Positions 1-5,894 of a stretch of 7,088 bases of DNA are shown here, piece after piece. This DNA comes from Nanobdellota archaeon. Lineage in GTDB: Archaea; Nanoarchaeota; Nanoarchaeia; Parvarchaeales; Parvarchaeaceae. The position numbers were made by a program, and so were the translations under genes. Numbering within the stretch: the stretch's first letter is position 1; each line of letters starts with the position of its first letter. The stretch covers positions 1 to 7,088 of the forward strand of contig JAKBRA010000031.1 of the NCBI GenBank assembly GCA_021834945.1, given 5' to 3'. The notes beneath the pieces were generated by a model, which saw nothing but the letters and a program-made list of their open reading frames with translations, was not told the DNA's origin and did no database searches.

Positions 1-64
1 CAGTGAGTAGGGTTAAGTCGCCACAAGGTAGCCGTATGGGAACATGCGGCTGGATCACCTCCTT
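1..64 (+). rRNA. rrs: 16S ribosomal RNA, 3' end (partial)
   Basis: This is the 3' terminus of small-subunit rRNA, cut by the window start. It aligns without gaps to the end of E. coli 16S: bases 15-20 correspond to A1492-G1497, 27-28 to G1504-G1505, 43-50 to the 3' arm of helix 45, and 56-64 to the anti-Shine-Dalgarno tail CACCTCCTT. Helix 45 folds as GTATG / GGAA loop / CATGC (34-47), keeping the GGAA tetraloop whose two adenines (41-42) are dimethylated by KsgA/Dim1 in nearly all organisms. The decoding adenines A1492/A1493 (15-16) are present. Unusually, bases 21-22 are CC where E. coli has U1498-A1499. The exact 3' end is uncertain by about two bases. No tRNA or 23S follows within the window, so this rRNA gene is not in a standard 16S-23S operon. 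Confidence 0.97.
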
Positions 65-87
65 TAATTAAAAATCAGAGCGAGGTC

Positions 88-94
88 ATATTTA
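88..94 (+). promoter_or_regulatory. Possible TATA element for nrdJ
   Basis: ATATTTA lies 61-67 bases before the nrdJ start. If it were the TATA box, transcription would begin near base 115-118 and leave a ~38-base leader containing the Shine-Dalgarno. Another A+T run (63-75) directly after the 16S end could serve instead, or nrdJ could be read through from 16S. This is inferred from spacing only. Confidence 0.3.
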
Positions 95-142
95 CGTGCA
101 TTAACATCATCTGCATACTTTTGATTACATAATTTAATAGTC

Positions 143-151
143 GAGGGGGAG
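143..151 (+). promoter_or_regulatory. Shine-Dalgarno of nrdJ
   Basis: The purine run GAGGGGGAG can pair with the CCTCC of the 16S tail present at the start of this window, either through GAGG (143-146, 8 bases before the ATG) or through GGAG (148-151, 3 bases before it). The first has the better spacing. It fixes the start at 155 and shows that nrdJ mRNA is not leaderless. Confidence 0.7.
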
Positions 152-154
152 TTT

Positions 155-2422
155 ATGATAGATTTGCCTAGGGAAACATTAGAATTTTTTGACAACGATG
201 AGCTAAGAGCTAGGATTTTCTACGAAAAGTATTCGCTTTCAGATATTGAAGGGAATAGAACAGAGAAAACTCCTTTGGAGATGTGGAAGAGGATCTCACG
301 CGAATTAGCAAGCGTAGAGAAAGAAGGCAAGAAAAAAGAAGTAGAAAAAGATTTTTACTGGCTGTTAGAGGACTTTAAGTTCGTTCCTGGCGGAAGGATT
401 TTGTTTGGAGCTGGTTCCAATCATAAAGCTACGCTGCTTAACTGCTATTACCTTCCCATCAAACAGGATTCACTGGAAGGCATTTACAATACCGCAAAGG
501 AAATGGCAAGGACTTATTCATATGGGGGAGGGGTAGGTATAGACATCTCGGTTTTAAGGCCAAAAGGAGCGACAGTAAATAATGCTGCAAGATTTTCAAC
601 GGGCTCTACCTCTTTTATGGAACTTTATTCCGTTACTACTGGAATAATAGGCCAGACCGGAAGAAGGGGAGCATTGATGATAACTTTAGATGTTACTCAT
701 CCTGATATAGAAGATTTTGTTACAATTAAAAAAGACAAGAAAAGCGTTAGGTATGCAAACATAAGCGTAAAGGTATATGATGAGTTTATGGAAGCCGTTG
801 AGAACGACAAACAGTTTACCTTGCACTTCAAGAACGAAAAAGTAGAGTTTAAGAGGGAGATAAAAGCAAGAGATCTTTGGAATAAGATAATAGACACTGC
901 AGTCAATACAGGTGATCCAGGAATAATGTTCTGGGACAGGATGAAAAGCGAATCACCAACCGAGTATGATGATAGAATGTCAATAAAGGGAACAAATCCG
1001 TGCAGCGAACAGCCTTTAGAAAATTATGGAGCATGTGATTTAGGTGCAATAAACCTGGATTATTTTGTAAAGAACCAGTTCACCGACAAGGCAGAAGTGG
1101 ACTGGGAGAACTTGGACAAAACAGTGCGTTATGGAGTGCGTTTCCTTGACAACGTACTAGATTACAGTTATAATAGGCATGCCCTGAAGGAGCAGGCCGA
1201 TGAAACCGTTTATGCAAGAAGGATTGGCTTAGGTATAATGGGCCTTGCCAACATGCTCATAAGCATGAATCTTAGATATGACAGCGACAAAGCCATAGAG
1301 TTTGTTGACTATCTAATGAAGAGAATAAAGGAAACGGCATATGATGAGAGTTCAAATCTAGCAAAAGAGAAAGGTTCTTTCCCGGCATTTGTGGCTGAAA
1401 AACATCTTCAAAGGAACTTTGTAAAGAGATTGGATAAAAGGCTTTTAGAGAAAATACAAAAGGATGGCTTGAGAAACGCATGCATACTTACAGTTGCACC
1501 AACGGGCTCTATCTCGTCTATGGCAGGTGTGAGCGGAGGCATAGAACCCATTTTTGCTTTAAGTTATATCCGTAGATCAGAATCGTTATCTGAAGAAAAA
1601 TTCGAGGTTCTTGACCCTTTTGTAAAGAGGTACATGGAAAAATTCGGCATAAAAGACAAAAGCGAACTTTCGGGTCTTTTCGTAACCGCACATAAAATAG
1701 ACCCGTTTTTCAGGGTAAAGATGCAGGCCGCTATACAGAAACATATTGATTCATCTATCTCTTCAACTGTTAATTTGTCGGTGGAAACAGATGCCGATAC
1801 TGTTGATAAAGTATACAGATACGCATGGAAACTCGGTTGCAAATCCATAACCGTGTATAGAGAGGGTTCAAAAGATGATATACTGAAAGCAACGGATGAA
1901 ACGCCTAAGGAAAATGAAGAGAACCTCAAGGAAGAAGAAAGGCCTTTCATGTTAAGTGGCACTACGATAAGGATGCCGACTTCGCAAGGTAACATGTACC
2001 TTACTGTAAACAAAGACGAATCTGGAAAAATAAAAGAGGTTTTCATAGACATGGGCAGGTCGGGAGAGACAGAAAAGAGCTTTACCGAGGCGCTTGGCAG
2101 ACTGATAAGCATATACCTTCAATCAGGAGGGGATGTCGGCCGCGTTATACGCACGTTAAAAGGAATAAAGGGCGGCAATTCGCTTTGGTTCAATGGCATA
2201 CAGATATTTTCCATTCCTGACGGAATAGCAAAAGCAATAGAGCTTACTTTAAAAAATAGGGACATTAACAAAGAAAATGAGACTTTGCATGGCGTTTTAA
2301 AAAACAGTGACAGCTTAGAAAACGAAAAAGCTACAATATGCCCGGAATGCCACCAAAAAACGCTTATATTCGAGAACGGTTGTTTCGTCTGCAAGAACTG
2401 CGGGTATACGAAGTGCGAATAA
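155..2422 (+). CDS. nrdJ: Adenosylcobalamin-dependent (class II) ribonucleoside-diphosphate reductase
   Basis: This 755-residue cytoplasmic enzyme reduces ribonucleotides to deoxyribonucleotides using a cobalamin-generated thiyl radical. The active-site motif NPCSEQPLE is at 281-289, with N281, thiyl C283 and E285. C97 (in LLNCYYLP) and C294 (in GACDLGAINL, 11 residues after C283) match the redox pair known in Thermotoga NrdJ. The PTGSIS loop (449-454) follows. A charged, low-complexity linker (~580-596) leads to a TSCPD-type domain (~597-700). The C-terminus is a Cys-rich tail with C729, C732, C743, C746, C749 and C754 (CPEC, CKNC and a terminal C), the zinc-ribbon/redox tail usual in NrdJ. 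The N-terminus starts directly with the barrel-leading segment and has no ATP-cone, so classical dATP overall-activity inhibition is not expected. No intein is visible. Start at the first ATG after a good Shine-Dalgarno. It lies directly downstream of 16S, with rpoL 67 bases further on. No cobalamin riboswitch is seen in its short leader. Confidence 0.96.
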   Translation: MIDLPRETLEFFDNDELRARIFYEKYSLSDIEGNRTEKTPLEMWKRISRELASVEKEGKKKEVEKDFYWLLEDFKFVPGGRILFGAGSNHKATLLNCYYLPIKQDSLEGIYNTAKEMARTYSYGGGVGIDISVLRPKGATVNNAARFSTGSTSFMELYSVTTGIIGQTGRRGALMITLDVTHPDIEDFVTIKKDKKSVRYANISVKVYDEFMEAVENDKQFTLHFKNEKVEFKREIKARDLWNKIIDTAVNTGDPGIMFWDRMKSESPTEYDDRMSIKGTNPCSEQPLENYGACDLGAINLDYFVKNQFTDKAEVDWENLDKTVRYGVRFLDNVLDYSYNRHALKEQADETVYARRIGLGIMGLANMLISMNLRYDSDKAIEFVDYLMKRIKETAYDESSNLAKEKGSFPAFVAEKHLQRNFVKRLDKRLLEKIQKDGLRNACILTVAPTGSISSMAGVSGGIEPIFALSYIRRSESLSEEKFEVLDPFVKRYMEKFGIKDKSELSGLFVTAHKIDPFFRVKMQAAIQKHIDSSISSTVNLSVETDADTVDKVYRYAWKLGCKSITVYREGSKDDILKATDETPKENEENLKEEERPFMLSGTTIRMPTSQGNMYLTVNKDESGKIKEVFIDMGRSGETEKSFTEALGRLISIYLQSGGDVGRVIRTLKGIKGGNSLWFNGIQIFSIPDGIAKAIELTLKNRDINKENETLHGVLKNSDSLENEKATICPECHQKTLIFENGCFVCKNCGYTKCE

Positions 2423-2440
2423 TCGAAAATTAAGTCAAAG

Positions 2441-2458
2441 CTATGCATTTATGCGTAG
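2441..2458 (+). repeat. Short inverted repeat between nrdJ and rpoL
   Basis: CTATGC and GCGTAG flank ATTTAT, giving a 6-bp stem (one G-U pair) with a 6-base loop. It has no following T run, so it is not a clear terminator. It could mark an mRNA end or processing site between nrdJ and rpoL, or be chance. Confidence 0.3.
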
Positions 2459-2473
2459 AAAACTATTAAAATA

Positions 2474-2481
2474 AAAGGAGG
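2474..2481 (+). promoter_or_regulatory. Strong Shine-Dalgarno of rpoL
   Basis: AAAGGAGG is a full 8-base complement of the CCTCCTTT tail of the 16S at the start of the window. It sits 8 bases before the ATG at 2490 and 11 before the alternative ATG at 2493, so the first ATG is favoured. It shows the organism uses Shine-Dalgarno initiation for at least some genes. Confidence 0.9.
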
Positions 2482-2489
2482 CTATTTAA

Positions 2490-2768
2490 ATGATGGAAAT
2501 AAAGGTTTTGGAAAAGAATGAATCGTCTATAAAATTCAGGGTACAGGGAGGTACACAGTCTGTTCTTAATCTAATAAAAGAGGAAGCGGATTCGTTTGAT
2601 GAAGTTAGCTTTGCAGGCTTTGTAATGGAGCACCCTTTGGAAAAATCTTCCATTTTCGTCATTAAAACCGATGGGAAGGACGCCGAAAAAGTGCTTAAAA
2701 AGATAATTGAAAAAACAGAGTCTGATCTAAAGGAAGCAAAGAAGGAATTAAATTCCTTATTTAAGTAA
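2490..2768 (+). CDS. rpoL: DNA-directed RNA polymerase subunit L (Rpo11)
   Basis: This is a 92-residue protein of the archaeal RpoL / eukaryotic RPB11-AC19 family. It forms the assembly heterodimer with Rpo3 (RpoD), the counterpart of the bacterial alpha N-terminal dimer. The family pattern is clear: opening MEIKVLEK (2-9), LNLIKEEA (26-33), FAGFVMEHPL (41-50, the conserved hydrophobic-EHPL turn), then IKTDGKDAEKVLKKIIEKT (58-76) and a charged C-terminal helix. The length is normal for the family. It starts MM; the first ATG is chosen from Shine-Dalgarno spacing, though the second would also work. The signal peptidase gene begins 5 bases after its stop, so the two are likely one transcript. 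A possible TATA-like GAAAATTAAG at about 2425-2434 could drive it independently of nrdJ, but that is weak. Confidence 0.94.
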   Translation: MMEIKVLEKNESSIKFRVQGGTQSVLNLIKEEADSFDEVSFAGFVMEHPLEKSSIFVIKTDGKDAEKVLKKIIEKTESDLKEAKKELNSLFK

Positions 2769-2773
2769 AGCAA

Positions 2774-3346
2774 ATGAAAAAACAAGAAAGTGGCTCTTTT
2801 GTCAGGAAATTAGTCAGCGGAAACAGCATTTATTCAATTCTTTTCTATATAGTGATTTTTTACTTGATTTTCGTATATGTAGCTCTGCCTTCCGTTTATG
2901 CGTTTACCCCCGTTAGTTATATTAGCGCCGTTGTATCAGGAAGCATGGTTCATCAGCAGCCTGAGATAAATTCTACTTATTATGGATGGTTGGAATCACA
3001 CGGGTTTAACATGTCTGCCGTGAAAACGTGGCCATTTCCAGATGGTATTAGCATAGGCTCGCTGGCAGTAGCGTATAAGGTCTCTCCCTCCCAGATAATG
3101 GTCGGGGACGTTATAATCTATCATATAAATTATGAGGGCTTAAATGAAGACGTGATTCACCGGGTCGTAAACGAAACCGAAATAAACGGCACATACTACT
3201 ACACTACAAAGGGAGATGCAAATCCTTTTTCGTTTCCTTTTGAGTATAACATACCCTACAGTCATGTGGTTGGAAAAGTCGAATATGTGATACCGTATCT
3301 TGGCTATCCAAAATATTTATTGTATTCCCTTTCTAACTACGTATAA
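2774..3346 (+). CDS. Signal peptidase I, archaeal/Sec11 type
   Basis: This 190-residue membrane protease removes signal peptides from Sec-exported preproteins. The N-terminus is a short basic cytoplasmic stretch (1-17) followed by one membrane segment (~18-44); the catalytic domain lies outside. Box B is SGSM (55-58) with nucleophile S57. GDVIIYH is at 111-117. IHR (128-130) gives H129 in place of the bacterial lysine, marking the archaeal/ER class. TTKGDAN (144-150) gives D148, and GKVEYVIPYLG (167-177) closes the fold. About 50 residues separate SGSM from GDV and include a GWLESHG...WPFPDG segment. The residue six after D148 is F154, not the second Asp of other archaeal enzymes; E157 is the nearest acid. 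No C-terminal membrane helix is evident. Four N-X-S/T sequons lie in the exterior domain (N66, N79, N133, N138). The start is 5 bases after rpoL with no strong Shine-Dalgarno, suggesting translational coupling. Confidence 0.92.
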   Translation: MKKQESGSFVRKLVSGNSIYSILFYIVIFYLIFVYVALPSVYAFTPVSYISAVVSGSMVHQQPEINSTYYGWLESHGFNMSAVKTWPFPDGISIGSLAVAYKVSPSQIMVGDVIIYHINYEGLNEDVIHRVVNETEINGTYYYTTKGDANPFSFPFEYNIPYSHVVGKVEYVIPYLGYPKYLLYSLSNYV

Positions 3347-3355
3347 TTCAATAAG

Positions 3356-3362
3356 TATTTAT
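3356..3362 (+). promoter_or_regulatory. TATA element, leaderless promoter of the UPF0200 gene
   Basis: TATTTAT is centred 28 bases before the ATG at 3387, the distance expected if transcription starts at or next to the start codon. No Shine-Dalgarno is seen in the 24 bases between. A second A+T patch (3367-3377) is too close to the ATG to be the TATA box. This element supports ATG 3387 over the upstream TTG at 3381. Confidence 0.55.
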
Positions 3363-3386
3363 CTCCATAAAATTTAAGAGTTGATT

Positions 3387-3944
3387 ATGAAAAAAGTAAT
3401 AATATTGACAGGCATGCCAGGCAGCGGAAAATCTACTGCTGCGCTGGAGTTTCTAAAACTTAAAATCCCCGTAATAGGGATGGGCGATGCGGTAAGAAAA
3501 GAAATGAGAAGAAGAGGAATGGAGATAAATAACAGATCAATAAGGCTTTTCTCAAAAAGGATGACCGCAGAACACGGTAACAAATATGTCATAGATCTGG
3601 TTAAAAAAGAATTGATAGAAGTTTTTAAAACCGCAAATATTGCAGTGTTAGACGGCTCAAGAAGAATGTCAGAAGTTGATGAAGTTAGCAATGAGGGCTA
3701 TAAACCTGTAATCCTTTGCATAATCGCAGACAAGCAGGTAAGGTTTAAAAGAATAGTCAAGCGTAAAAATGAAAGCGATTTTTCATCTTACAGTGAATTT
3801 GAATGGCGGGAGAAACAGGAATTAGGCTATGGAATAGCGGAGGTTATTGCTTCTGCCGATTATTACATTGACAACATGAGAAGCAAGGGCGTATTTCTTG
3901 AAGACATAAAGAGATTTCTTTCCAAAGTCAAAGCTCTAAAATGA
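3387..3944 (+). CDS. UPF0200 family P-loop nucleotide kinase-like protein
   Basis: This is a 185-residue soluble P-loop NTPase of the archaeal UPF0200 family, related to adenylate and dephospho-CoA kinases. The Walker A motif GMPGSGKS is at 9-16. MGDAVRKEMRRRG (32-44) is the substrate-side segment typical of the family, and DGSRR (89-93) is the Walker B/NMP-binding-like loop. A basic stretch RFKRIVKRKNESDF (~120-133) acts as a lid. The FEWREKQELGYGIAEVIASADYYIDN region (~140-166) is the family C-terminal signature. The true substrate is not settled for the family; phosphoryl transfer to a nucleotide or small metabolite is inferred from the fold. A TTG six bases upstream (3381) would add two residues; ATG 3387 is preferred because of TATA spacing and because the protein then opens with the MKKVIILTG beta strand. 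The last 17 bases overlap the convergent debranching-enzyme gene. Confidence 0.88.
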   Translation: MKKVIILTGMPGSGKSTAALEFLKLKIPVIGMGDAVRKEMRRRGMEINNRSIRLFSKRMTAEHGNKYVIDLVKKELIEVFKTANIAVLDGSRRMSEVDEVSNEGYKPVILCIIADKQVRFKRIVKRKNESDFSSYSEFEWREKQELGYGIAEVIASADYYIDNMRSKGVFLEDIKRFLSKVKALK

Positions 3945-5796
3945 ATCTATCTGACAATTCAAGTAGCCCGTAGTTAGATTTGACTCCATCGTCGCTTATC
4001 TCTATATTTATTCGCTTTCCCGCTAAGTTAAGGTCCTTTTTGGCCTTTATACCCTTTCTTTTCTTTATTGCTATTTCACCGTTTGGAATATCCGGCTCTA
4101 TTCCCATAATGTATTTCTCGGTTATAAATGGGATCAAGCCTATCGACCATGCCTGTGACGGGCATCCTTTGGGGTTTCCATCCGGCTGGAATATCTCGTT
4201 TATCCTGGAAGAGCATTGTGCATTGTCATTTTTGTCTTTGAGTATCGACAGTAGCGTTTTGCCAAGCTCGTTTTTCCCATTTGCAAAAGCGACGGCTGTA
4301 AACATCTCCGTTAGAAGCGGCCATATAGCGCCGGTTTGATATCCTTTGAAGTCGAATGTTTTGTCGTTCTTTGAGACTGATAAAATGCCATGTTCCGTAA
4401 GCAAGTTATCCTCTACGTTTTTTATAATAGCGTCTTTTTTATCCGCATCTACAACGTCAAAGTACAATGCGAATATCTGATTTGCACTGTTTATATCCCC
4501 CTCTTTCTGATCCATCAAGTGATCTTCTCTAAATAGGCTGTTAAGGCTTTTCTTCAATGTATCTGCCATCTCCTTTGCCGTCTGGTCCTTAAACACAGAG
4601 TAGAAGGCAGCCATTGCTTTTGACCATATTGCTTGTATCTCAACTGAAAATTCTCTATCACAGGAGTCCATCCAAGTTTCATTGCCTTTGTCATGTATGA
4701 ACCCTTTGTCCACCCATTCACTGCACGTTTGGATTATGGTTTCTTTTTTGTCAGCAATCAGATCAATCAATGAACTGTCTGCCGTATACTTAAAGTATTC
4801 GTATAAGTCTATCAAAAAAATGCCAAGCACATCCTTGGGGTATAATTCGCCGTTTAGAATGTTCGGCAGCCCTTTTTCATTTATGTTATAGGATATCTTT
4901 AACAGAAGGTCCCTTACAAATGAAAAGTTACCCATTGAAAGGAAAGATGGCAAAACAATTAAGGCGTCTCTTAGCCAGAACTCGTTGAAGTACGGAAAAC
5001 CAGCATAAAATTCCTTATCATTGAAGTTTGTGTATGAGTAAATGCTGTCTACAGAATCCATTACAAATCCCCTATCCAATAGATTTGAGTCGAATTTTTT
5101 ACTTTCACTTTTAATTATTTCACCGTATTCTTCCGCGTATTTTATCTTGTTTTTTATCAGTTTGTAGATGGAATCAAAGTCCATTTCTTTGCTGGAAAAA
5201 AGAAGGTCATATGTTTCATTGGCTTTCAGTTCATAAGTAATATTTCCAGGCACGTACTTGTTCTGCACTTCGCCCTTATCTATATAATGGGTCAAACCCA
5301 TTTTTAATGCGTATAAACCGGGGGAGTGTATCCCGTAGTATTCATCTTTTTCGAATTTTCCGCTTGAGAAGTAAACATACGCCGCTTTCCCATTGAATTC
5401 TGCCTTTATCCCGTTTTTTGTCTCGGTTAAATTATAGCGTTTTCCTTTCTCGTAGTTTTCATCTCTTCTTCTTATGTTTATTCCAATCTCACAGGTTATA
5501 GTAGAATCAAAGCTTGGAGTCACAGAAACTAAAACAGAGTCATCGTAGCATTTTACTTCCTCCATTACCTTTCCCTTTGAAGTTTCAAACAAAAGCGTGG
5601 AAAACTGCGAATTGTAAAATGAGAACTTTTTAAAGTTGGCTTCGGAAAGAAATTCATCTCCAAGTTTGAAGGCAAAGTAATCGAAGTATTTCTGGCTTCC
5701 TTTCCATATCCCGCACCACTTGGAGCCGAATTCACCATTATTAAATCTGAAGAGGAACATCCCATTTTTTGATATTACATGAACACTCGGCTCCAT
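3928..5796 (-). CDS. Amylo-alpha-1,6-glucosidase / glycogen debranching enzyme (GH133-like)
   Basis: This 622-residue protein fits the archaeal glycogen-debranching glucosidase family, which trims alpha-1,6 branch stubs of glycogen or starch. Residues ~1-225 form a beta-rich N-terminal domain with GEFGSKWCGIW (21-31) and KYFDYFAFKLG (36-46). Residues ~240-560 form an (alpha/alpha)6 barrel with AGFPYFNEFWLRDALI (265-280, the aromatic-RD motif), ETWMDS (373-378), IQAIWSKA (388-395), SANQIFALYF (437-446), GAIWPL (489-494) and EIFQPDGNPKGCPSQAWSIGLI (534-555). Acidic residues D277, D377 and E534 are the catalytic candidates; D377 and E534 fit the TWMD and EIF positions of debranching enzymes, by analogy. 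There is no 4-alpha-glucanotransferase domain, so it is glucosidase-only, and no signal peptide, so cytoplasmic. A short C-terminal beta extension (~575-622) follows. The ATG at 5796 has a TATA element ~25 bases upstream and no Shine-Dalgarno, suggesting a leaderless mRNA. It may act on stored or host-derived polyglucan. Confidence 0.85.
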   Translation of the reverse strand: MEPSVHVISKNGMFLFRFNNGEFGSKWCGIWKGSQKYFDYFAFKLGDEFLSEANFKKFSFYNSQFSTLLFETSKGKVMEEVKCYDDSVLVSVTPSFDSTITCEIGINIRRRDENYEKGKRYNLTETKNGIKAEFNGKAAYVYFSSGKFEKDEYYGIHSPGLYALKMGLTHYIDKGEVQNKYVPGNITYELKANETYDLLFSSKEMDFDSIYKLIKNKIKYAEEYGEIIKSESKKFDSNLLDRGFVMDSVDSIYSYTNFNDKEFYAGFPYFNEFWLRDALIVLPSFLSMGNFSFVRDLLLKISYNINEKGLPNILNGELYPKDVLGIFLIDLYEYFKYTADSSLIDLIADKKETIIQTCSEWVDKGFIHDKGNETWMDSCDREFSVEIQAIWSKAMAAFYSVFKDQTAKEMADTLKKSLNSLFREDHLMDQKEGDINSANQIFALYFDVVDADKKDAIIKNVEDNLLTEHGILSVSKNDKTFDFKGYQTGAIWPLLTEMFTAVAFANGKNELGKTLLSILKDKNDNAQCSSRINEIFQPDGNPKGCPSQAWSIGLIPFITEKYIMGIEPDIPNGEIAIKKRKGIKAKKDLNLAGKRINIEISDDGVKSNYGLLELSDRFILEL

Positions 5797-5816
5797 GTCT
5801 ATCTATACTGTTCATA

Positions 5817-5824
5817 AAATTTAT
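5817..5824 (-). promoter_or_regulatory. TATA element, leaderless promoter of the debranching-enzyme gene
   Basis: On the minus strand the element reads ATAAATTT, centred ~25 bases before the ATG at 5796 and preceded by a purine-rich GAAAAGG that could be the TFB recognition element. No Shine-Dalgarno lies between it and the ATG. Transcription would begin at or very near the start codon. Confidence 0.55.
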
Positions 5825-5865
5825 CCTTTTCAAAAAGCGTAAAACAGCAATAAATACGGCAAATC

Positions 5866-5873
5866 TTAAAATA
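5866..5873 (+). promoter_or_regulatory. TATA element, leaderless promoter of the DUF72 gene
   Basis: TTAAAATA is centred ~26 bases before the ATG at 5895, again without a Shine-Dalgarno. Together with the minus-strand element at 5817-5824 it makes this 98-base gap a divergent promoter region. Its position rules out the longer reading frame open from 5769, which would start upstream of this promoter. Confidence 0.55.
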
Positions 5874-5894
5874 AGATGCCTTCCAACAATCCTT

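Noticed and set aside
65..154. tRNA, box C/D RNA or cobalamin riboswitch between 16S and nrdJ
   Set aside because: No cloverleaf, no proper C and D boxes on either strand (the minus-strand GATGATG is only a near match) and no B12-box sequence; 90 bases is too short for a cobalamin riboswitch plus a leader.
1481..1483. C443 of NrdJ (RNACIL) as the redox partner of C97
   Set aside because: In the Thermotoga enzyme the partner lies 11 residues after the thiyl cysteine; C294 fits that exactly.
1564..2112. 182-codon minus-strand reading frame inside nrdJ
   Set aside because: It lies wholly antisense to a well-supported enzyme gene, has no recognisable motif and a Ser/Phe-rich composition expected from the reverse strand.
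3381..3386. TTG start two codons upstream for the UPF0200 gene
   Set aside because: The ATG at 3387 has correct TATA spacing and gives the family N-terminus; the TTG has no ribosome binding site.
3980..4339. 119-codon plus-strand reading frame antisense to the debranching enzyme
   Set aside because: Its hydrophobic look comes from the complement of charged codons, and it has no promoter or ribosome binding site.
5769..5894. 42-residue N-terminal extension of the DUF72 protein
   Set aside because: It overlaps the start of the divergent gene and both TATA elements and resembles nothing in the family, which begins at MRIFVGTSGW.
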